Positions 1 to 5,581 of a stretch of DNA of 8,810 nt are shown in pieces. The DNA is from CAYXDR01 sp046498185 (GTDB taxonomy: Bacteria > Desulfobacterota > DSM-4660 > Desulfatiglandales > Desulfatiglandaceae), in NCBI GenBank assembly GCA_046498185.1, contig JAWOBE010000040.1, forward strand, positions 1 to 8,810, read 5' to 3'. The translations under genes were made by a program, and so were the position numbers. Each line of letters begins with the position of its first letter. Positions within the stretch are counted from its first letter, which is position 1. Below the pieces are notes generated by a model. That model saw only the letters and a program-made list of their open reading frames with translations, was not told where the DNA came from and ran no database searches.

Positions 1-390
1 ATTGATCCCGAACTCAAGAATCCGTGTAACACGCCTATTTTGAGAAAACTTTTCGGACATCCGAAACCTCGGCAATGGGTGATCCTGGATAAAGATGTCG
101 TTGACGAGATGATTTTCCGAACCGAAAACCCCAGAAATCGTTTAATCCTGGAACTGATGGCCAGAAGCGGTATGCGCATCGGGGAAGTCCTCGGACTGAG
201 ATGCAGGGACATCGAGGATCGAAGGGCTTTTCTCATCAGCCCCAAGAGCGGAAAGGAACCCGAGGTCGTCTACATCCCCAAGAAAATCTCCGACCGGCTC
301 AGAGTCTATATGATGAAAAAAGGCATCAAACCCGATGAACGGGTTTTTCCGATTACCTATTCGGCCGCACGGGTGATCGTGAGGAAAGCC
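1..390 (+). pseudogene. Tyrosine recombinase (phage-type integrase) fragment, open at the left edge and cut off before the active-site tyrosine
   Basis: The frame is open from base 1, so the start lies outside the window; a TTG at 40 is not needed as a start. The visible part reads like the core-binding/catalytic domain junction of a tyrosine recombinase. The helix ending MRIGEVLGLR holds the first catalytic arginine (Arg codon 175-177), and SPKSGKEPEV fits the beta-hairpin with the catalytic lysine. The next expected segment, AARVIVRKAG, is present. The HxxR box, the second His/Trp and the nucleophilic Tyr are absent because the frame passes directly into a hydantoinase C-terminus at about 385-395. 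Family assignment is confident. The product cannot be an active recombinase, so I call it a pseudogene fragment. It marks an old mobile-element border. Confidence 0.8.
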
Positions 391-651
391 GGCTCCATCG
401 TGATTGGCTCGGATGCGGATATCGCGATATGGGATCCAGCGCGCGAGGTTACAATCACTAACAAAATTCTTCATCATAACGTCGATTACACACCGCATGA
501 AGGAATGAAGGTTAAAGGATGGCCGGAGACTGTCTTGTCAAGGGGAAATGTTATCGTGGAGGATGGTGATTTTGTCGGGCGGCCCGGAAGAGGTCTTTTC
601 TTGAAATGTGATCGTCCTGGTGATGCGTTATCCCGCGGTACAGAGATGTGA
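391..651 (+). pseudogene. C-terminal remnant of a dihydropyrimidinase/D-hydantoinase, fused in frame to the integrase fragment
   Basis: About 86 codons match the end of cyclic amidohydrolases that open hydantoin or dihydropyrimidine rings. The conserved segments are GSDADIAIWDP, then TPHEGMKVKGWP, then LSRGNVIVEDG and GRPGRGLFLK, in the order usual for the family's C-terminal beta-sandwich. The TIM-barrel catalytic domain (metal-binding His residues and carboxylated Lys) is missing; the whole enzyme is normally about 450-480 residues. The junction has no stop codon or frameshift, so one continuous frame of 216 codons spans both fragments. After GRPGRGLFLK about 16 residues run to a TGA, overlapping the convergent uvsE gene by 101 bases. 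A functional fusion is very unlikely because neither half keeps a catalytic centre. A deletion or illegitimate recombination between two unrelated genes explains it best. Confidence 0.8.
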
Positions 652-1576
652 TGTTCGGAAATGCCGGATGCGCACGAGTTAAACCCAAATCGGCCATTAA
701 GCGGCGCACTGCAAGCTCTTTGGCTTTAGCTTCCACATCGATGGTAAAGGGGCGGGCGCGCCAGCAATCAGGGAAGTCTTCGGGATCTATATAGTCCGCG
801 TGCAGCCTGGGATTCGCCCCTTTCCACCCTTGTTTCGGTGAGGAAATGTGAGTCCATGGTTCGCCGCCGCGCTCACGCCAGGTATCTGCCGCACGCTCGG
901 TGGCCTCTTCCACGGTCAGGCCGGCGGGGTTGCAACGGTGGTGATGCACGTCATAGACCAGGGGAATCTGGAGCTGTCTACAAAGTGGGAGGAGATCCCG
1001 CACGGAATAGGAAATTTCATCGTTCTCCAACGTCAACCGTGATCTTACCCGCTGAGAAAGCCGGGGAAAATTCTGCGCCAGCCTTTCCATGGCCTTGTCC
1101 TTTCCACCCTGCCGGCCACCCGCGTGGATGTTGATAACTTCAGCTCCGATCAACTCGGCCAGCATTCCCTGGTACTCCAATTCGGAAATGGATTTGTCAA
1201 CAACTTCCGGGCGCACGGAGGAAAGGGAAACAAACTGATCAGGATGAAAACTCAGACGTATGTCCAGGCGTTTGCGGAGCTGATTGACTTCGTCAAGGTG
1301 CTCGCGAATTTCTGCGGCGGCAGGCAGATCATCGAGATTGTAGCCTACCTGTGGATGCGTGTAGCGGGGAAACAGTGGCGTTGTAACGCGGAAAGCGCCG
1401 ATTCCCAGGCGATGAACCGTTTTGACGGCATAAACCAGGTTTCGGGAATTTTCGAGGCAGATTTCCGAAAGACGGGACAGTTGCTGTTCACGGGAAAATG
1501 CGGCAAGAGTTTTTGCCGTGGTGGTACGGAAGCGTATCGGTTGATCGACGAAAATACAGCAAAGTCCAAAACGCAT
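551..1576 (-). CDS. uvsE: UV DNA damage endonuclease (UvsE/UvdE family)
   Basis: This TIM-barrel, metal-dependent endonuclease nicks DNA 5' of UV photoproducts and other lesions, starting alternative excision repair. From the ATG at 1576 it has 341 residues. Family motifs appear in order: MRFGLCCIF at the start, FRVTTPLFPRY (62-72), SFHPDQF (109-115), INIHAGG (148-154), LENDE (183-187), VYDVHHH (207-213), THISSPK (242-248), HADYI (259-263) and DVEAKAKE (280-287). The His, Glu and Asp residues in these boxes are the usual metal ligands. An upstream in-frame TTG at 1606 would add 10 residues, but GAGGG five bases before the ATG and the family-typical MRFG start favour 1576. About 30 C-terminal residues (from ~309) are encoded antisense to the hydantoinase remnant and look acquired rather than native. 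The catalytic core is intact. Confidence 0.9.
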   Translation of the reverse strand: MRFGLCCIFVDQPIRFRTTTAKTLAAFSREQQLSRLSEICLENSRNLVYAVKTVHRLGIGAFRVTTPLFPRYTHPQVGYNLDDLPAAAEIREHLDEVNQLRKRLDIRLSFHPDQFVSLSSVRPEVVDKSISELEYQGMLAELIGAEVINIHAGGRQGGKDKAMERLAQNFPRLSQRVRSRLTLENDEISYSVRDLLPLCRQLQIPLVYDVHHHRCNPAGLTVEEATERAADTWRERGGEPWTHISSPKQGWKGANPRLHADYIDPEDFPDCWRARPFTIDVEAKAKELAVRRLMADLGLTRAHPAFPNITSLYRGITHHQDDHISRKDLFRAARQNHHPPR

Positions 1577-1581
1577 GGTAT

Positions 1582-1586
1582 CCCTC
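1582..1586 (-). promoter_or_regulatory. Ribosome binding site deciding the uvsE start
   Basis: GAGGG on the minus strand lies five bases upstream of the ATG at 1576. This supports the internal ATG over the TTG at 1606. No convincing SOS operator (CTGT-N8-ACAG) is visible in the 200 bases upstream. A CCAGG/CCTGG hairpin (1645-1659) is present between uvsE and the flavodoxin gene but lacks a clear U-run. Confidence 0.5.
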
Positions 1587-1780
1587 GAAATAGTAAATGC
1601 GCTCAAAAATAAACTGGAGCGGTGGTGATATTTTCGATCAGAAACCAGGTGGTCCCTGGATGAATAGTCTTATCTTATCGGAAAAAACGCAAGAGCCAAG
1701 GTCCATGACTCTGAATTCCGTGTTGTTTTTTTATAAAGTGACAGGGATGGGGCAGACTTCATTCAAAGACACAGCCTCCA

Positions 1781-2227
1781 TCAGCCCCCGAATTTCTGGC
1801 CGATGGTTTTCCCGTAATCCTGGCAGGCCTTTATCCCTTCCTGGGTTTCCACGACCGCCTCTTTAAGGCTCAGGGCTCCCAAGTCCACGGTATCCATTTT
1901 TAAAACGAATTTCATGGTGTCGAAAACCATGGGAGCCGCCTCTCCACTGTGGGTGTACGGACCAAAGGCTCCACCGATTTTGCCCAGGAGATTCGCCCGT
2001 TCCACAAGAAAGAGGAAATTCTTCATGCCCGGAGTCATATCCCTATGGTACGTCGGGCACCCAAAAATAAAGCCGTCAAATCCCTCCAGTTCCTTTTCAT
2101 TGGAAATCTCGGAAATCTTTTTTACCACAGCTTCATTTCCTGAAAACCGGATTCCTTCAGCGATGTATTCCGCCATTTTCTCCGTTTTCCCCGTCCTGCT
2201 CACGTAAGCGATAAAAAGTTTCTTCAT
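1781..2227 (-). CDS. Flavodoxin family protein
   Basis: A small FMN protein of 148 residues that probably shuttles low-potential electrons in the cytoplasm. The first beta strand MKKLFIAYVS leads into the phosphate-binding loop SRTGKT (10-15). FGCPTYHRDMTPGMKNFL (55-72) and GAFGPYTHSGEA (86-97) match the two loops flanking the isoalloxazine ring. Length is typical of short-chain flavodoxins. The ATG at 2227 has AAAGGG seven bases upstream, so the start is secure. It lies on the same strand as uvsE with a 204-base gap, so an operon is possible but not clear. The fold could also fit a flavodoxin-like NAD(P)H:quinone reductase or FMN reductase, but the SxTGxT loop favours flavodoxin. A redox partner cannot be named from context; the CO dehydrogenase operon is nearby but separate. 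Confidence 0.85.
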   Translation of the reverse strand: MKKLFIAYVSRTGKTEKMAEYIAEGIRFSGNEAVVKKISEISNEKELEGFDGFIFGCPTYHRDMTPGMKNFLFLVERANLLGKIGGAFGPYTHSGEAAPMVFDTMKFVLKMDTVDLGALSLKEAVVETQEGIKACQDYGKTIGQKFGG

Positions 2228-2360
2228 TTTTATTCCCTTTACGGTTCAATTTTTTTGAATTTACCATATCATTCAGGTCTGACACAATTAAATTCGGTGA
2301 AGATAGGCATATGGAACATAAGGATACCACCTGTTTTTTCTCTTGTGAATCCATTAAATA

Positions 2361-2406
2361 TTTGTTAGCAACAAAGCGCGTTAAAAAATGATAGCTATCT
2401 ATAGCT
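2361..2406. promoter_or_regulatory. Two dyad symmetries between the divergent flavodoxin gene and small ORF
   Basis: TTTGTT-AGC-AACAAA (2361-2375) is a perfect 6-base inverted repeat with a 3-base centre. AGCTAT-CT-ATAGCT (2393-2406) is a second one 17 bases on. They lie in an AT-rich gap between the divergent flavodoxin (minus) and small ORF (plus) starts, where an operator would be expected. No regulator is identified, and short AT-rich palindromes can arise by chance. Confidence 0.25.
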
Positions 2407-2460
2407 TTTATTTCGTAAATTAATTTAACTGTACAAAAGGTCAGGAGGTTTTTACCTATC

Positions 2461-2655
2461 ATGAAATTGCGATCAGACCCTTACCAGGTATTTCGGGAAA
2501 GCAAAACCCCTGCGGGCCTCTATTCCAATAATGGGACCGGGACGTTTATAAAGGTTTCGGTTTCAAATCTAAAAAATGCCCCTCCCCAAAACACGATTGT
2601 TCCATCCCAGGAACTGCACCTGGCGGTGCAGAAATTCCAGTTAAACAGGGTTTAA
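2461..2655 (+). CDS. Small hypothetical protein, perhaps the truncated start of a longer gene
   Basis: A 64-residue frame starting with ATG and preceded by AGGAGG (2443-2448) with a 12-base spacer, a strong if slightly distant ribosome binding site. The first ~21 residues, including ESKTPAGLY, recall the N-terminal S/KTPAGLY segment that I remember from prenyltransferase-repeat-like hypothetical proteins of deltaproteobacteria. After that the similarity stops and the rest is not recognised. There is no signal peptide, membrane segment or cysteine. The 3' end lies in a zone of stem-loops, one covering the stop codon. The simplest reading is a real translation start joined to non-homologous sequence after a deletion. 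It may be untranslated debris. The family recollection would need a database search. Confidence 0.35.
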   Translation: MKLRSDPYQVFRESKTPAGLYSNNGTGTFIKVSVSNLKNAPPQNTIVPSQELHLAVQKFQLNRV

Positions 2656-2702
2656 CGGAATCCCTGGTGCGTTGCGTCTCCTGGTTCCCGGGTGTCGGGA
2701 TT
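2610..2702 (+). repeat. Cluster of stem-loops at the 3' end of the small ORF
   Basis: CTGCACC-TGGC-GGTGCAG (2614-2631) is a perfect 7-base stem that can extend through GGAA (2610-2613) and TTCC (2635-2638). GTTAAAC-AGG-GTTTAAC (2640-2656) is a second perfect 7-base stem containing the ORF stop. TCCCG-GGTGT-CGGGA (2686-2700) is a third, and AATCCC (2659-2664) can also pair with GGGATT (2697-2702). None is followed by a long U-run, so they are not standard terminators. They could be a structured RNA, the end of a mobile element or a degenerate repeat. No second copy was noticed in this window. Confidence 0.35.
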
Positions 2703-2824
2703 GGAATTCTGGCCTAAAAGCATACACACCCACAGAAAGTTATTTTCCCCTTGTAATCCAACCCTGCCTGCTGCTATGGTCTAAATTCTGCCGTAACATT
2801 AACCAATCCGGAGACTTTTGTACG

Positions 2825-3118
2825 ATGACACTTACAAAGAATGACCTGAGAGAAGCTCTCTACGTCAAGACCGATCTGACAAAGAAACAGGCCGCTGGCG
2901 CAGTCGAAAACCTTGTCGAGCTCATCAAGTGCACGCTTGAACAGGGAGAAAAAGTGCTGATATCGGGATTCGGGAAGTTTGATGTTATAGAAAAGAACCC
3001 GCGTAGGGGAAGGAACCCTGCAAGCGGAACCGACCTCATGCTTGACGGTCGGCGTATTGTTACCTTCAGGTGCTCGGATGTTCTCAGGCGGAAAGTGAAC
3101 AAGGGAAAAGGGAAATAG
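2825..3118 (+). CDS. IHF/HU family DNA-bending protein, IHF-alpha-like
   Basis: A 97-residue protein of the bacterial DNABII family that binds the minor groove as a dimer and bends DNA in the nucleoid. It begins MTLTKNDLREAL, as IHF-alpha does. The dimerisation helices follow, then ISGFGKFDV (46-54) and the arm motif GRNPASG (62-68), whose Pro65 is the intercalating proline. VTFRCSDVLRRKVN (79-92) closes the fold. Length matches IHF-alpha (about 95-100). The frame is open further upstream to a TTG at 2672, but that part has no family similarity; the ATG at 2825 has GGAG at 2810-2813 with an 11-base spacer. IHF-alpha is favoured over HU by the LTKxDL start and GFGKFDV. It stands alone on the plus strand. 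A weak AGCCC/GGGCT hairpin follows at 3138-3155. Confidence 0.88.
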   Translation: MTLTKNDLREALYVKTDLTKKQAAGAVENLVELIKCTLEQGEKVLISGFGKFDVIEKNPRRGRNPASGTDLMLDGRRIVTFRCSDVLRRKVNKGKGK

Positions 3119-3273
3119 CAAACTTATGAAGCTGGAAAGCCCTGTAAAATGGGCTCAAGAAATACAATTTCTGTGTGAGAATCCGTGTGAGAAAAAGTTT
3201 CCGAAATACCCTTTTTTGTCCAAAATCACCTTCTAAATCCAAAATTCACAACCAATAAAATCAAAAACTTATG

Positions 3274-3627
3274 TTATATGAGGAAGTGTTCGCCCGATCT
3301 GTGTTCGCCCGGTCTGTGTCCAACCGATGAATCAGGGCGAACACAAGGTTCGCCCCTACCATGTAAAACAAAAATACCGTGGATATGATTCGGCATGACA
3401 ACAAATTGGCCCAATTGAATATGATTGAAACGAACCTGTAATTCACCCCAAACGGATTCCACCATGCGCCCCGAATCTTTCAAAATCATTTGCCCATCGA
3501 TTATTTCACCGAACAAACATTCCCTGTTCTGCGTGCAGACCGTCACGAAATACATCCCGCCCTGCGAATAATCATAACCCTCTAATCGAATTGACCGGCG
3601 ATGGTGAACATCAAAATTGTATCTCAT
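3274..3627 (-). pseudogene. REP-associated tyrosine transposase (RAYT, IS200-like Y1/HUH family), 3'-truncated
   Basis: The N-terminal half matches RAYT proteins: HHRRSIRLEGYDYSQGGMYF (8-27) with the family's early motif, VTVCTQNRECLFGEI (28-42), and the HUH metal-binding box VVMPNHIHGI (76-85, His81 and His83). RAYTs normally run 170-230 residues and carry the nucleophilic tyrosine near the C-terminus. This frame stops at 117 before that region, so it cannot be catalytic. Residues 88-115 are encoded by the REP-like repeats described separately. The start is good: ATG at 3627 preceded by GAGGAGG. That ATG overlaps, as TATGA, the TGA closing the frame that continues the FNOR gene. The remnant is consistent with the deletions seen elsewhere in the window. 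Confidence 0.8.
3286..3355. repeat. REP-like element: 15-base tandem repeats plus inverted repeat inside the RAYT remnant
   Basis: GTGTTCGCCCGATCT (3286-3300) is followed by GTGTTCGCCCGGTCT (3301-3315) and a degenerate third unit GTGTCCAACCGATGA (3316-3330). GGGCGAAC (3335-3342) and GTTCGCCC (3348-3355) then form a perfect 8-base hairpin with loop ACAAG. GGGCGAACAC (3335-3344) can also pair with either upstream GTGTTCGCCC. RAYT transposases are known to be linked to REP palindromes of this kind, so this is probably a REP-type substrate that has become part of the coding frame. Confidence 0.65.
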
Positions 3628-3818
3628 ACCCCAGCCTCCTCAATAAACCTCTCGGCATCTCGGACGCCGGAATTCAGGACGGCAATCGGTGAAAAGGAGG
3701 ACAAACACATCACCGATCTGCCGGCGGAAAGCACCGGACAGGAAATCATCCCGCCGTTTATCACGGTGAGCCCGGTGGCGTTCTGGCGGACAAGGCTCTG
3801 GAAAGATGCATCATATTG
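3624..3818 (-). other. Unidentified open frame directly continuing the FNOR frame past its stop
   Basis: The 64 codons after the FNOR TAG stay open in the same frame until a TGA that overlaps the RAYT start codon. The translation (from QYDASF, through LTVINGGMISCPVLSAGRS, to RDAERFIEEAGV) has GC-rich third positions and protein-like composition, so it may be the tail of another gene. I do not recognise a family. It has one internal ATG (in the NGGM segment) but no clear ribosome binding site. An opposite-strand frame (73 codons from 3601) spans most of the same bases and looks like its shadow. Alternatives are a gene remnant or a read-through extension of the oxidoreductase. Confidence 0.3.
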
Positions 3819-5048
3819 CTAAAAATAGCGGGTCATGCGAAGAGCTCCGGTATGAGCCGGGGAAATGATTTTCTTTCCCGCCTTGTCGACCCTGACTCTA
3901 TTTTTCAGCAGGGAAAGGAGATAACCCGCGTTGGATATGTCTCCCAAAAGGACGAACCCGTTGATGCGTTGATCCCCGCTGATAAAAACCTTCCGCAATA
4001 CTCCGTTTCTCCTGAATTTCACTTCCTCTCCTTCAAAACTGCCGACGACGATGAGCTTGAAACTCAATTTTTTCAACGAGTTCATGCTGATCTGCTGCTC
4101 ATAATCCTGATGGTATCCCAGAATATTCAGCGCAACGGTCCTGCCGTGACTGACGGCGGTTGTGTGAAGGGCGTGGATAACCCGCTTATTAGAAACAAAG
4201 TCTAACGTCGCGGCGACGTCGCCGCAGGCATAGATCCATGGATAGTTGGTTTGCAAGTAATTGTTGACGGGAATGCTAGAGCCGTCATTTTCAATGCCGC
4301 TCCCAACAAGGAAATCGATGTTCGGTTTCACGCCTGTTGCCGCGATAAACATATTGGACTTAAGTTTCCTTCCGTCCGTCGTGAGGAGCCCTTCGATCTT
4401 TTCCTCGCCGTAAAACTTCTTCCCCTCCGTATTCAGAGCGACCTCAATCCCCTTTTCTTGCAGGTCATTGAGGACATATTCCGACGTTTCCGGATCGAGA
4501 AGACGGGGCATAATCCATCCGCGCCGGTTCAAGACGGTCGGCTTGATCCCGATTTTTGCGAGACAAAGGGCTATCTCCACGCCGATAAAACCGCCCCCCA
4601 GAATCGTCGCCGTTTTTAAGCCTTCCCGCGCGGAGGCCTTTAGCGTTCTCGCGGCGTCCAAACTTTTAAAATTCAAGATGCCCTTCCTGTCGCTTCCCTC
4701 GACCGAAGGCGGAATAAAAAGAGAACTGCCGGAAGCGATCACGAGATCGTCGAAGATAACCGTCCTGTCCTTTTCGGAGCGGACCTTTTTGTTTTCCGGA
4801 TCAACTTCGATGATTCTTTCCGCCGGGAAGGCCTCAATCCCGTATCGCGAAAAGAAATCACGCCCCTGCCAGTAGAGGATATTTTCATCGTCGTTTACGA
4901 GATATTCGCCGAGCGCCGCCGGGCTGTACGGCGGCGCGTCCTCGGCGGAAAACATCCTGATCGTCCCGTCGAACCCATTTTCCCTCAGGGTCCGGGCAAC
5001 CCTGACCCCCGCGGGACCTATGCCGATGATTACGATCGTTTTGTTCAT
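3819..5048 (-). CDS. FAD-dependent NAD(P) oxidoreductase of the CO dehydrogenase cluster (FNOR)
   Basis: A 409-residue flavoprotein of the pyridine nucleotide-disulfide oxidoreductase fold. The N-terminal FAD Rossmann motif is VIIGIGPAG (6-14), the NAD(P)-binding motif is ILGGGFIGVE (149-158), and AATGVKPN (236-243) with IYACGDVAA (272-280) closes the FAD site. No CxxxxC redox-active disulfide is present, so it resembles NADH:rubredoxin or ferredoxin reductases rather than dithiol reductases. Genes of this type next to cooS and cooF are known from Geobacter and other anaerobes, where they are thought to pass CO-derived electrons to NAD(P)+. I chose the ATG at 5048, one base after the preceding TGA, giving MNKTIVIIG. 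An ATG at 5063 would add five residues but lacks a ribosome binding site. The C-terminus looks complete for the family. Confidence 0.85.
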   Translation of the reverse strand: MNKTIVIIGIGPAGVRVARTLRENGFDGTIRMFSAEDAPPYSPAALGEYLVNDDENILYWQGRDFFSRYGIEAFPAERIIEVDPENKKVRSEKDRTVIFDDLVIASGSSLFIPPSVEGSDRKGILNFKSLDAARTLKASAREGLKTATILGGGFIGVEIALCLAKIGIKPTVLNRRGWIMPRLLDPETSEYVLNDLQEKGIEVALNTEGKKFYGEEKIEGLLTTDGRKLKSNMFIAATGVKPNIDFLVGSGIENDGSSIPVNNYLQTNYPWIYACGDVAATLDFVSNKRVIHALHTTAVSHGRTVALNILGYHQDYEQQISMNSLKKLSFKLIVVGSFEGEEVKFRRNGVLRKVFISGDQRINGFVLLGDISNAGYLLSLLKNRVRVDKAGKKIISPAHTGALRMTRYF

Positions 5049-5049
5049 T

Positions 5050-5181
5050 TCATCCACTCTCATGGTTTTGGAGTTCGCGATATAGTTTCCTCGCCTCGTT
5101 CATATACGGGGATTCCAGAGACATAAACAGAAAAACATCAGGTTCATTCTTGTAGACATTCTCGTCAAAGGGGAAATAGTG
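5050..5181 (-). pseudogene. Orphan C-terminal tail of an unidentified gene between cooC and FNOR
   Basis: In a different frame from the cooC-like gene, about 43 codons read HYFPFDENVYKNEPDVFLFM and continue through SLESPYMNEARKLYRELQ to a TGA one base before the FNOR ATG. Composition and codon use look like a real protein C-terminus, and the tight join to FNOR is typical of an operon. Its upstream part is gone: the sequence switches from CooC's conserved cysteine motif to this tail within a few bases around a GAATTC at 5181-5186. I do not recognise the family with confidence. The final helix recalls the end of some radical SAM proteins, but that is only a weak impression. It is best read as what remains of a gene lost in the deletion that also removed the end of cooC. 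Confidence 0.5.
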
Positions 5182-5581
5182 AATTCTCGGGGCAGAGGCA
5201 GCCGGTAGCCGCCTGGAGCACCCTTCCCATGACCAGGATGTTGATGTTCTTTCCGATCCTCATCCCGAAACGTTCCACAACGTCGGAAACATCCGGATTG
5301 AGATTCAGCATTACCCCCCAGCTCTGGCCGGGCATCGCGCCGGTCTTTTCTTCAATATAGTACAGATTCCGGGAAATCGGGACGATTTCCTCCGCCCGCT
5401 CCGTCGGAAATCCGAGCGAAAAAATCAAGTCCTGCTGCGGGTCTTCATCCGCGGCAAGGGTGGTCTTGCCCACGCCACCCTTGCCGGCAATGACGATTCT
5501 GGAGTTATTGCCGTCCTTATTTTCCTCCCGGGCTGCTTTCACAACATCACCGGTCTTGACGGCGTTTTTTTGTTCCATCAT
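5165..5581 (-). pseudogene. cooC: CooC-type nickel-insertion ATPase, internally deleted and C-terminally truncated
   Basis: CooC is a MinD/ParA-like P-loop ATPase that helps place nickel in the CO dehydrogenase C-cluster. The 138-residue frame has the deviant Walker A GKGGVGKTT (33-41), then DEDPQQ (45-50), SLGFP (55-59), TGAMPG (80-85), LNLNPDVSD (92-100) and ILVMGRV (115-121). It ends just after the conserved CxC of GCLCPEN (Cys128, Cys130), known as the metal site at the CooC dimer interface. Full CooC proteins are about 250 residues. About 15-20 residues are missing between TTLAA and DEDPQQ, where the first helix and second strand should lie, and everything after the CxC motif is lost. 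The start overlaps the cooS stop (ATGATG across TGA), and a ~27-residue leader precedes the P-loop. Identity is secure; activity is doubtful. Confidence 0.8.

Noticed and set aside
2157..2462. Minus-strand frame of 101 codons overlapping the flavodoxin start
   Set aside because: It covers the flavodoxin promoter region and N-terminus in another frame, has no family motif, and the flavodoxin start is well supported.
2640..2656. GTTAAAC and GTTTAAC matching the integron attC core consensus
   Set aside because: The two boxes are only 3 bases apart as a simple palindrome; no L boxes, attC-length spacing or cassette structure is present.
3178..3188. AGAATCCGTGT also found at 18-28
   Set aside because: An 11-base match is expected several times by chance in a window of this size, and the flanks differ.
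3261..3446. Minus-strand frame with DTDRANTDRANT repeats
   Set aside because: It overlaps the RAYT coding region in another frame; the repeats come from the 15-base REP-like units.
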